Below, piece after piece: positions 1 to 6,912 of a DNA stretch of 6,945 nt. The notes below the pieces were generated by a model that saw nothing but the letters and a program-made list of their open reading frames with translations, was not told where the DNA came from and did no database searches. The translations under genes were made by a program, and so were the position numbers. This stretch comes from Acidobacteriota bacterium (GTDB lineage: Bacteria; Acidobacteriota; Terriglobia; Terriglobales; Acidobacteriaceae): assembly GCA_021799405.1 (NCBI GenBank), contig JAJZAL010000264.1, positions 1 through 6,945 on the forward strand, given 5' to 3'. The number at the start of each line of letters is the position of its first letter. The first letter of the stretch is position 1.

Positions 1-1
1 G

Positions 2-418
2 ATCTGGGTCGACGCCAAGGACTTTCAGATTGTTGTGACCAACGGAAAGAGTATTCCAGACGATACGCGGCGCGGGCGGGAAGATCTTTCCATCCCGTTC
101 ACGACGTACCGCCAGCAGATCGACGGGAAGTATTGGTTTCCGGTTTACACGCGGGCGGAAGGCGTGCTGCACTTCAAGAATTGCAAGGCGTGCCTGCCGA
201 GCGACGTTCGCCTGAGAGAAATCGTGAAGTATGGCGACTACAAACAGTTTGGCTCCTCTGTCCGGATCACATTTGAAGGATTGGAGCGGCCGACGGGCCT
301 GCCGGCCGCCTTGCCGGTGAATGGCGCGTCCGGCGGACCGCAGACCGCCAGTGCAGGTCCCACGGCGAGTACGCTTGCCGAAACGAGCGCGGCCCAGCAG
401 ACGGCCGCGAAGGACTAG
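2..418 (+). CDS. C-terminal part of an uncharacterised acidobacterial-type secreted or outer-membrane-associated protein (5' truncated)
   Basis: The frame is open from base 2 to a TAG at 416-418, giving 138 residues. A GTG at 35 is an internal valine rather than a credible start, because conserved-looking sequence (IWVDAKDFQIVV) precedes it and no ribosome binding site is seen. Visible segments are TYRQQIDGKYWFPVYTRAE and REIVKYGDYKQFGSSVRITFEG. They resemble the C-terminal part of large, lipoprotein-sorting (LolA-like) beta-sheet proteins that I recall as frequent in Acidobacteriota; this is memory of the family, not a search. The last 40 or so residues are rich in Ala, Thr, Gly and Pro, look disordered, and are probably lineage-specific. 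The signal peptide expected for such a protein would lie outside the window. No function can be assigned. The gene converges on ppa and shares a terminator hairpin with it. Confidence 0.7.
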   Translation: MWVDAKDFQIVVTNGKSIPDDTRRGREDLSIPFTTYRQQIDGKYWFPVYTRAEGVLHFKNCKACLPSDVRLREIVKYGDYKQFGSSVRITFEGLERPTGLPAALPVNGASGGPQTASAGPTASTLAETSAAQQTAAKD

Positions 419-453
419 GACGCGCTGTCGGCAGGCTCAATTTGCTTATAGGA

Positions 454-490
454 CAAGAAAGACCCGCTCGTGGCGGGTCTCTTGTTATTT
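454..490. terminator. Bidirectional intrinsic terminator between convergent genes
   Basis: GACCCGC (461-467) and GCGGGTC (473-479) form a perfect 7-bp stem around a 5-base loop. The stem continues outward as CAAGA/TCTTG past a two-A bulge. On the plus strand it is followed by TCTTGTTATTT, and on the minus strand by TTTCTTGT. It can therefore end the upstream plus-strand gene (stop at 418) and the minus-strand ppa gene (stop at 525). Position, GC-rich stem and T-rich exits on both strands support the call. Confidence 0.75.
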
Positions 491-524
491 GGCGGAGTAC
501 ATTCAGGCGGATCCGCTTTGACGG

Positions 525-1103
525 CTATCGCGGAACCAGAATGTTTTTCTTGTCTTCTACTTCGGCAGCGGCCTTTGTCACTTTGGCATCCTCATAACGC
601 TTCATGGAAGCTGTGATGGCTTCGCGAGCGCGGGAAGCGTCGTGCCAACCTTTCACCTCGACCCGCTTGCCTTCCAGATCTTTATAAATCGCGAAAAAGT
701 GAGTGATTTCGCGCAGCATGTGCGGATAAATCTCGGTGTAATTCCAGACGTCCGCGTAGCGGGGATTGCTGCGGCCGACCGAGAGAATTTTTTCATCCGG
801 TATACCCTGATCCATCATCAGCAGCAGTCCGATGGGGCGCACGTCCATCACGCATCCGGAAAAGCTGGGTGAGTCGACCAGCACCAGCACGTCCAACGGA
901 TCGCCGTCTTCGCTGAGTGTGCTGGGAATAAACCCGTAGTCTCCTGGATAGTGCACGGGAGAATATAGGTTCCGATCCAGGCGGAAGACGTGGAGTTTCT
1001 TGTCGTACTCGTACTTGTTTACCCCTTCATAAGGGATTTCAATGACCGCATTGATGACTTCAGGAGCTTTTGCTCCGGCGGGAAGTTCCAGATAATTCGT
1101 CAT
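525..1103 (-). CDS. ppa: Inorganic pyrophosphatase, family I (soluble)
   Basis: The product hydrolyses pyrophosphate to two phosphates in the cytoplasm, pulling forward the PPi-releasing reactions of nucleic acid, protein and nucleotide synthesis. The 192-residue protein has the family signature D-G-D-P-L-D-V at residues 66-72. By comparison with the E. coli enzyme, the metal and phosphate ligands appear complete: E22, K30, E32, R44, Y56, D66, D68, D71, D98, D103, K105, and Y140-K141. It is slightly longer than the E. coli enzyme (about 175 residues) because of a charged C-terminal tail. The ATG at 1103-1101 is chosen because AAGGA lies 7 bases upstream (1111-1115) and family similarity begins shortly after it. 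It is transcribed divergently from purS and probably ends at the hairpin at 454-490. Assignment is secure. Confidence 0.97.
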   Translation of the reverse strand: MTNYLELPAGAKAPEVINAVIEIPYEGVNKYEYDKKLHVFRLDRNLYSPVHYPGDYGFIPSTLSEDGDPLDVLVLVDSPSFSGCVMDVRPIGLLLMMDQGIPDEKILSVGRSNPRYADVWNYTEIYPHMLREITHFFAIYKDLEGKRVEVKGWHDASRAREAITASMKRYEDAKVTKAAAEVEDKKNILVPR

Positions 1104-1110
1104 TCATTTT

Positions 1111-1115
1111 TCCTT
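1111..1115 (-). promoter_or_regulatory. Ribosome binding site of ppa
   Basis: On the minus strand AAGGA lies 7 bases before the ATG at 1103-1101. Another ATG four bases upstream (1107-1105) is in a different frame and too close to the site, so the 1103 start is favoured. Confidence 0.75.
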
Positions 1116-1155
1116 GACTGTGGGTTGCCTCTGGGAAATCGGCGGGCCGCCTACG

Positions 1156-1161
1156 TATAAT
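1156..1161 (+). promoter_or_regulatory. Consensus -10 box directly upstream of purS (possible leaderless start)
   Basis: TATAAT matches the sigma-70-type -10 consensus exactly and ends 9 bases before the purS ATG at 1171. A normal start point would fall at about 1167-1170, leaving essentially no leader. There is no purine-rich Shine-Dalgarno sequence in the bases between. No good -35 is visible at 16-18 bases (TGGGAA at 1132-1137 matches only 3 of 6 at a spacing of 18). The minus-strand reading of the same AT-rich patch (AATTAT) might serve ppa, but this is weak. Confidence 0.55.
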
Positions 1162-1170
1162 TCAGTCACG

Positions 1171-1416
1171 ATGAAGGCCCATGTGTATGTGATGCTTCGC
1201 AAGACCGTGCTGGACCCCCAGGGGCAGACCATCCACGGAGCTCTACGAAAGATGCAATATCGCGGTGTCGAAGATGTCCGCCAGGGCAAGTATTTTGTGC
1301 TGACGCTCAGCGATGCGTTGGCGTTGCCGGAAGCACAGCTGGAGGTCGAGCGAATTGCCCGCGAAGTCCTCGTAAACCCCGTGATTGAAGAGTACACGTA
1401 TCGACTGGAACCATGA
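1171..1416 (+). CDS. purS: Phosphoribosylformylglycinamidine (FGAM) synthase, PurS subunit
   Basis: PurS is the small dimeric subunit that joins PurQ (glutaminase) to PurL (synthetase) in the PurSQL complex, which converts FGAR to FGAM in de novo purine synthesis in the cytoplasm. The 81-residue product matches the family's usual length of about 80-85. It carries VLDPQG at 13-18, VEDVRQGK at 33-40 and NPVIEEY at 69-75, close to Bacillus subtilis PurS as I recall it. The frame is open further upstream, to an ATG at 1114, but that extension of 19 residues would cover the promoter and is not PurS-like, so the ATG at 1171 is chosen. The gene follows a TATAAT box at 1156-1161 and lacks a Shine-Dalgarno site. 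PurQ, the usual next gene in many bacteria, is absent downstream in all frames. Confidence 0.95.
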   Translation: MKAHVYVMLRKTVLDPQGQTIHGALRKMQYRGVEDVRQGKYFVLTLSDALALPEAQLEVERIAREVLVNPVIEEYTYRLEP

Positions 1417-1453
1417 GCGGAAACTTTTCCGCCAACGGTTTTGCCCTGAACCG
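1417..1453 (+). terminator. Possible weak terminator or paired hairpins after purS
   Basis: Immediately after the purS stop, GCGGAA (1417-1422) and TTCCGC (1427-1432) form a 6-bp stem with a 4-base loop. A second stem, CGGTT (1436-1440) with AACCG (1449-1453), follows. A short TTTT run lies at 1439-1442, inside the second hairpin. This could end a monocistronic purS transcript, but there is no clean U-tract after the first stem. Confidence 0.3.
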
Positions 1454-1539
1454 GCTTCAAAATGACCGGGCACACGGAAGTTGGCGAATTACGGTTCATC
1501 GAGGCGCTGCTTCAATGAATAGATGACTCTGTGCCCGCC

Positions 1540-1560
1540 CTTTGGGTTAGGAACCCAAAG
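1540..1560. repeat. Perfect 9-bp palindrome with 3-base loop
   Basis: CTTTGGGTT (1540-1548) and AACCCAAAG (1552-1560) are exact reverse complements around AGG. No T-run follows on the plus strand (next bases AGCAGC), so it is a poor terminator there. It could be an operator, a hairpin in RNA, or a remnant of a mobile element end. Confidence 0.5.
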
Positions 1561-1773
1561 AGCAGCCGAGGCGAGTCACTCGACTTCCTTTGGACGATGG
1601 GCTGCCAGAACCATTCCGGCACTTCAAAGAGTGCATTGCCCTGTTGGCAACAATGGAGTTCGACGCACCGGGATGGCTCGGCAATGGCTGACTTGGCCTT
1701 ACCTATCGGGCTGCGCTTTGAGGTTGATAGAATCCAAGGTGAATTGACGACCCAATCTTGCAGTGACGGTCGC

Positions 1774-1779
1774 GGAAAG
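1774..1779 (+). promoter_or_regulatory. Ribosome binding site that favours the second ATG of the DUF262 gene
   Basis: GGAAAG lies only 2 bases before the ATG at 1782 but 8 bases before the in-frame ATG at 1788. The latter is the normal spacing, so translation may begin at 1788, shortening the protein by two residues. An in-frame TGA at 1764-1766 rules out a start much further upstream. Confidence 0.5.
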
Positions 1780-1781
1780 CG

Positions 1782-2990
1782 ATGACTATGGAATACTTTG
1801 CGCCCTCTGAACAGAGGATGTGGAACACCCCCAACAAAGCTGCCCCGCCCAGGATCTCCGACGAGGAGATCAACGCCAAATACGGTAAGCGTGAGCTGAG
1901 GATCGTCACCGAATCGAATAGGGAACAGCTCCCAAACTTCGTTGATGCGCTCAAAAGACCCGGTCCGGAATGGATGCAACTTCGACCGTTCTATCAACGG
2001 CGGCCCCGCTGGGACAGAGTACGTCAATCGAAGCTAATTGAATCGTTCATTATGAACATTCCCGTGCCACCCTTGTTCGTTTACGAATCCACCCTCGCCA
2101 AGTACGAGGTCATGGACGGACAGCAGCGTATCACGGCAATTCTGGATTTCTACACTAACAAGTTGAAACTTGAAGGCCTTGAGCAGTGGCCTGAGCTCAA
2201 TGGCAGGATCTACGACACTCTTCCGTCTGAGATAAAGAAGGGACTCGACAGGCGTAGTGTTTCGTACATTGTTCTGCTCAAAGAGTCCGCAAGCTCCTCA
2301 GAAGAAGAGGTACTGCTCAGACAAGAGGTATTCGAGCGGCTAAATACGGGCGGCATCAAACTTAGTAAACAGGAAGCGCGAAATGCCCTCTATCAGGGAC
2401 CATTTAACAGCCTGCTCCTCGAGCTCTCCAGAAATTCCCATTTTCGCGAGGTGTGGGGCTTGCCTCTATATAGCAAGTCGGCGGAACAGAATCGTGCGCC
2501 CGAACTACTACTCAACAAGATGTGGATCGAAATGAGGGACGTAGAGATAATTTTGCGCTTCTTCGCCTTACGCAATGTCAATAATTACCAGCGCGGCATG
2601 AAGGAATTTCTCGATCTATATATGGTGTACTCTCGCTCGTTCACTGCGGAAGACATTGAATTTCTACGGACTGTTTTCGAAGAAACGATCTCGCTTGGTA
2701 AGCAGATTTATGGGCCCCTGCTTGCACACCCGTGGGACACCGCGAAGAACGAGTGGTCTCGACGTCCTCAGGTAGCGTTTGCCGACGCGGTAATGGTCGG
2801 CCTGAGTCGGTTTCGATCTCATGCCGAACATTTCGTTAGCGCGCGGGAGAAGATATTGGAGGATACTGCCGCGCTATTCCGAGCTAACCCTCCCGGAACG
2901 TTCACAGGCAGAGGCAACACCAAAAGGGACGTCCAGGACCGTATTCGTCTGTATGAGGAAATGCTTCAGCGTCACGTAGTCGCGGAGTGA
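1782..2990 (+). CDS. DUF262 (GmrS/SspE N-terminal type) protein, ParB/sulfiredoxin-fold NTPase
   Basis: DUF262 domains are ParB/sulfiredoxin-fold NTPases found in type IV restriction enzymes such as GmrSD and in the phosphorothioate-dependent SspE. In this 402-residue protein (400 if it starts at 1788) the family motifs are intact: PFYQRRPRWD at 69-78, NIPVPPLFVYE at 92-102, the NTP-binding and hydrolysis motif MDGQQR at 111-116, and FERLNTGG at 184-191. The remainder (about 240-400) is predicted helical, including EIILRFFALRN at 255-265 and a C-terminal RDVQDRIRLYEEML. There is no HNH/DUF1524 nuclease motif, so the protein resembles stand-alone DUF262 regulators. The HEPN gene follows after 10 bases, so the two are very likely cotranscribed. 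A role as the NTP-dependent sensor, switch or antitoxin of the HEPN nuclease is inference. Sampled lines have lower GC than the flanking genes, hinting at transfer. Confidence 0.88.
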   Translation: MTMEYFAPSEQRMWNTPNKAAPPRISDEEINAKYGKRELRIVTESNREQLPNFVDALKRPGPEWMQLRPFYQRRPRWDRVRQSKLIESFIMNIPVPPLFVYESTLAKYEVMDGQQRITAILDFYTNKLKLEGLEQWPELNGRIYDTLPSEIKKGLDRRSVSYIVLLKESASSSEEEVLLRQEVFERLNTGGIKLSKQEARNALYQGPFNSLLLELSRNSHFREVWGLPLYSKSAEQNRAPELLLNKMWIEMRDVEIILRFFALRNVNNYQRGMKEFLDLYMVYSRSFTAEDIEFLRTVFEETISLGKQIYGPLLAHPWDTAKNEWSRRPQVAFADAVMVGLSRFRSHAEHFVSAREKILEDTAALFRANPPGTFTGRGNTKRDVQDRIRLYEEMLQRHVVAE

Positions 2991-3000
2991 GGGCAACACA

Positions 3001-4596
3001 ATGTTCGATGCTCTTACCAACACGCTTGCGCAAGACCTGGCAACATTCAAAGATCTCCTAGATGCGCATGACTGTGCGCGGGCGAACTACGAATCGTCAC
3101 CAGCAACCCCGGATCCGTGGGCAGGTATTCGCGTCAGGGATGTTCGCAGGACGACGTGGCATATCTACGATCATTGTGCAGCGTTTACGCGCCTTTATGC
3201 GATCTATTCAACCTACGTTGATGATCTGATCGAAGAATACCTGGAACTCCTTCCGAGTCTGTACGTGACTTACAATCTCCTGCCTGGAATGATTACCACG
3301 CAGCATCGTCTGGGGCTGGCGACTATGCTTGGGAAAATCGGTGATGACGGCACCTACCGTCGACTGAGAGAAGCAGAAATCATCGCAGCATTATCGCAGG
3401 CTATCGCCGGCGGGACACCATACAAGCTGATAACCAAGGCATTTCTTCCAGAGCGATCGAATTACCGGCTTGAGGTGGTCGCAAGGCTGCTCAATACCTT
3501 GGGGATCGAAGAAGCCGCGAATCGTATCAGCAATGATGTGGATCTCAAGAGCTTCCTTCGATCTAACAAACCTGACACGACCATCCAAAGCGAACTCGAA
3601 CAGTTCATCATAAGGCGCAACGAGGCGGCGCACAGTCAGGTTACAGAGATTGTCGCTAGTGACGAGGTAAAGTTTACGGCAGACTTCATTGGGCATCTTG
3701 GCCGTGCCATAGCAGCGCTTCTTGCCGAGGCTGTTATTGCGCGGCAGCACAAACTCGGGCAGCTGATTAAGCTTGGCACAGTAGAGGAGTTGGCTTACGG
3801 TGGGCGCGTCGTGCTAACGCATCTCAATAGGTGCATGATACGACAAGGGGATCGATTTGCCTTTGGGTTCAATGAGCAACTTCTGGTGGCCACTGCACTT
3901 GAACTGCAAGTGGAAGATGCAAAAACGGAGGAACTCATCATAAACGAGGCTACGGAGGTAGGAATAAGATTCGGCCGAAAGATAAAAAAAGGAGCAGATA
4001 TCTATGCGCTTCGCGACCAGCAGATCGCTCCCTATCAAATCCTGAGTGCGTTCGAGCGACGTAAAGACGATATTCTCGCTGAAGTCGCAGACAGGCTCCC
4101 GGCGGCTGGCGTGCTCTTTGGGGGTGGCGAACAGCTAACTCTCGGGGAAGATGAAAACCTCGAGGCTGATCCGCCCAAGCTACTGTCGGTAACGGACACC
4201 CACGCGGATCTACTCCTGAATTTACATATTTCCGTTAGAGCCACCGTCGGCGCCCAACAAGATGCGCTCGAAGAAGACGAGGCAAAAGTAACTGACGCTG
4301 AATCTGAAGAGGAGGTCGCCAGAACCGTCAGCTTTACCGCGCACTGTACGCTCCGATTTCCAGATCTCGCTGCGCTTGCCAACCCTGAGTCATTGACAGT
4401 CGCAGACATTACCATAAACCCCCGAGAAGACGCGAACGCACCAGACTTGGACAGTGGCGACGGGCGAGTAGCCGCCGTCGTTCCACCTTCTCAAGCCACG
4501 GATGAGGGTGCCTCCGGCCTCTCGCACCTCGGAATCGGAGGCACCACAAATGCAAACGAGCCGAGGCCTCGTCACCCAAATCCCGATGTTCCCTGA
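3001..4596 (+). CDS. HEPN-domain ribonuclease of the MAE_28990/MAE_18760 type with a translation-factor-like beta-barrel
   Basis: HEPN proteins are small helical RNases common in toxin-antitoxin, abortive infection and CRISPR effectors. Residues about 45-250 look like the MAE_28990/MAE_18760-like HEPN family: a long helix around HCAAFTRLYAIYSTYVDDLI (58-77), a middle helical region, and the catalytic R-x4-H as R206-N-E-A-A-H211 with the usual polar residue after Arg. Residues about 256-338 (LGTVEELAYGGRVVLTHL, then QGDRFAF, then EATEVGIRFGRKIKKGADIYAL) resemble EF-Tu domain II-type beta-barrels. After that come likely strands at 402-416 and 439-455 around an acidic loop, and a disordered Pro/Asp/Gly-rich tail from about 475. 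The ATG at 3001 is preceded by GAGG overlapping the DUF262 stop. With the DUF262 partner it is probably a defence or toxin-antitoxin-like effector. No DNA-binding or membrane segment is seen. Family assignment is from memory of motifs. Confidence 0.82.
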   Translation: MFDALTNTLAQDLATFKDLLDAHDCARANYESSPATPDPWAGIRVRDVRRTTWHIYDHCAAFTRLYAIYSTYVDDLIEEYLELLPSLYVTYNLLPGMITTQHRLGLATMLGKIGDDGTYRRLREAEIIAALSQAIAGGTPYKLITKAFLPERSNYRLEVVARLLNTLGIEEAANRISNDVDLKSFLRSNKPDTTIQSELEQFIIRRNEAAHSQVTEIVASDEVKFTADFIGHLGRAIAALLAEAVIARQHKLGQLIKLGTVEELAYGGRVVLTHLNRCMIRQGDRFAFGFNEQLLVATALELQVEDAKTEELIINEATEVGIRFGRKIKKGADIYALRDQQIAPYQILSAFERRKDDILAEVADRLPAAGVLFGGGEQLTLGEDENLEADPPKLLSVTDTHADLLLNLHISVRATVGAQQDALEEDEAKVTDAESEEEVARTVSFTAHCTLRFPDLAALANPESLTVADITINPREDANAPDLDSGDGRVAAVVPPSQATDEGASGLSHLGIGGTTNANEPRPRHPNPDVP

Positions 4597-4601
4597 AAAA
4601 C

Positions 4602-4614
4602 GGGGCTTCGCCCT
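4602..4614 (+). terminator. Weak hairpin just after the HEPN gene
   Basis: Six to eighteen bases after the stop, GGGC (4603-4606) pairs with GCCC (4610-4613) around TTC, extendable by one G-T pair. It is preceded by AAAAA and followed only by TCTGAG. The stem is short and the U-tract poor, so termination here is doubtful. Confidence 0.25.
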
Positions 4615-4687
4615 TCTGAGATGAACCGAACATTCGATTCGCGCATCATCGCCAACTCACTCATTGGGCAATTCATGGTTAGATGAC

Positions 4688-4715
4688 ACACATGATACTG
4701 TCCTTTGCCATGTGT
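4688..4715. repeat. 7-bp inverted repeat in the spacer before glmS
   Basis: ACACATG (4688-4694) and CATGTGT (4709-4715) can form a stem with a 14-base loop. No T-run follows on either strand, so it is not an obvious terminator. It could be an operator-like dyad upstream of glmS. The surrounding spacer (4597-4800) has no gene and is relatively AT-rich. Confidence 0.35.
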
Positions 4716-4763
4716 AAGAAACCGTGAGCTTTGTTGTGCCGATTCAAAACTCCCCATCATCGC

Positions 4764-4791
4764 GTGAAAAATGAACCAGCAATCGTACAAT
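4764..4791 (+). promoter_or_regulatory. Candidate glmS promoter abutting the start codon
   Basis: GTGAAA (4764-4769, 4 of 6 to TTGACA) and TACAAT (4786-4791, 5 of 6 to TATAAT) are separated by 16 bases. The -10 box ends 9 bases before the glmS ATG, exactly as at purS, and both boxes are preceded by CG. A normal start point would be about 4797-4800, giving a nearly leaderless mRNA. AGGGA at 4792-4796 could instead be a Shine-Dalgarno site if transcription begins further upstream. Confidence 0.5.
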
Positions 4792-4800
4792 AGGGAAACT

Positions 4801-6681
<1,881 letters not shown>

Positions 6682-6753
6682 GTGCAGCGGCGGGCGAGTT
6701 TGTGGAGATGGGCAACAATTTCCGGCTCTATAGCGGAATTTGTGGGTGAGGGC

Positions 6754-6843
6754 GCGGTGGAAAACGCGCTGTGCTTGGAAATCACGCAAAAAAGCGGTGG
6801 GATTTCCACTACTTCCACCGCCGCGACGCGGTGGATGAACCGC
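6754..6843 (+). repeat. Set of competing stems and possible H-type pseudoknot between glmS and the next gene
   Basis: GCGGTGG occurs three times (6754-6760, 6794-6800, 6828-6834) around a single complement CCACCGC (6815-6821). TGGAAATC (6776-6783) pairs with GATTTCCA (6801-6808). Its loop holds the second GCGGTGG, which can pair with CCACCGC just downstream, giving an H-type pseudoknot with stems of 8 and 7 bp and no base at the junction. CCACCGC can alternatively pair with the third GCGGTGG (7 bp, 6-base loop), and GCGGT (6828-6832) with ACCGC (6839-6843). No clear U-tract follows any stem. Whether the RNA is made from glmS readthrough or from the next gene's leader is unknown. Confidence 0.45.
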
Positions 6844-6912
6844 TGATTTGACCGGGGCAAGGTTAGTAGACAGGGTGTTTGCGGGCGGGCCGTCTTGTTT
6901 TGGAGCAATCGC

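Larger units (their letters stand above)
1417..1781. other. 365-base stretch without a convincing gene
   Basis: It holds hairpins just after purS, an 8-bp inverted repeat (CGGGCACA at 1467-1474 and TGTGCCCG at 1530-1537), the palindrome at 1540-1560, and a possible -10 box (TAGAAT, 1728-1733) about 50 bases before the DUF262 gene. A 37-codon frame overlaps the purS stop in ATGA fashion (1413-1526) but its product resembles no PurQ or other protein I know. A frame ending in a TGA at 1689-1691 gives a protein-like tail (ALLATMEFDAPGWLGNG) that could be a gene remnant. Several frames are open at once here, so none is persuasive. Confidence 0.5.

Noticed and set aside
1114..1170. Upstream ATG extending PurS by 19 residues
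   Set aside because: The extra residues are not PurS-like, the 81-residue form has the family's usual length, and the segment contains a consensus TATAAT.
1104..1499. 131-codon minus-strand open frame
   Set aside because: Antisense shadow of purS with Ser/Thr/Arg-rich low-information composition.
1413..1526. 37-codon frame overlapping the purS stop as ATGA
   Set aside because: The overlap suggests coupling, but the product resembles no known protein including PurQ, and it is full of hairpin-forming sequence.
1551..1691. Protein-like frame ending in APGWLGNG, possible gene remnant
   Set aside because: It has no start codon context, an upstream stop at 1548-1550, and competing open frames over the same bases; kept only as a note on the spacer.
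1512..2027. 171-codon minus-strand open frame
   Set aside because: It is largely the antisense of the DUF262 N-terminus and the spacer; no recognisable motifs or ribosome binding site.
4644..4763. Direct repeat CATCATCGC (4644-4652 and 4755-4763) and ATGAACC (4621 and 4771) as possible att or target-site duplication
   Set aside because: The spacings differ (111 and 150 bases), both copies lie on the same side of the cassette, and short repeats like these can arise by chance.
4771..4800. Upstream in-frame ATG extending GlmS by ten residues
   Set aside because: The extension would leave the catalytic Cys internal, while GlmS needs it at the N-terminus after Met removal; the segment also covers the likely -10 box.
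4597..4800. Possible glmS ribozyme upstream of glmS
   Set aside because: I see no recognisable ribozyme core or pseudoknot helices in the 200-base spacer, and the class is mainly known from Firmicutes.
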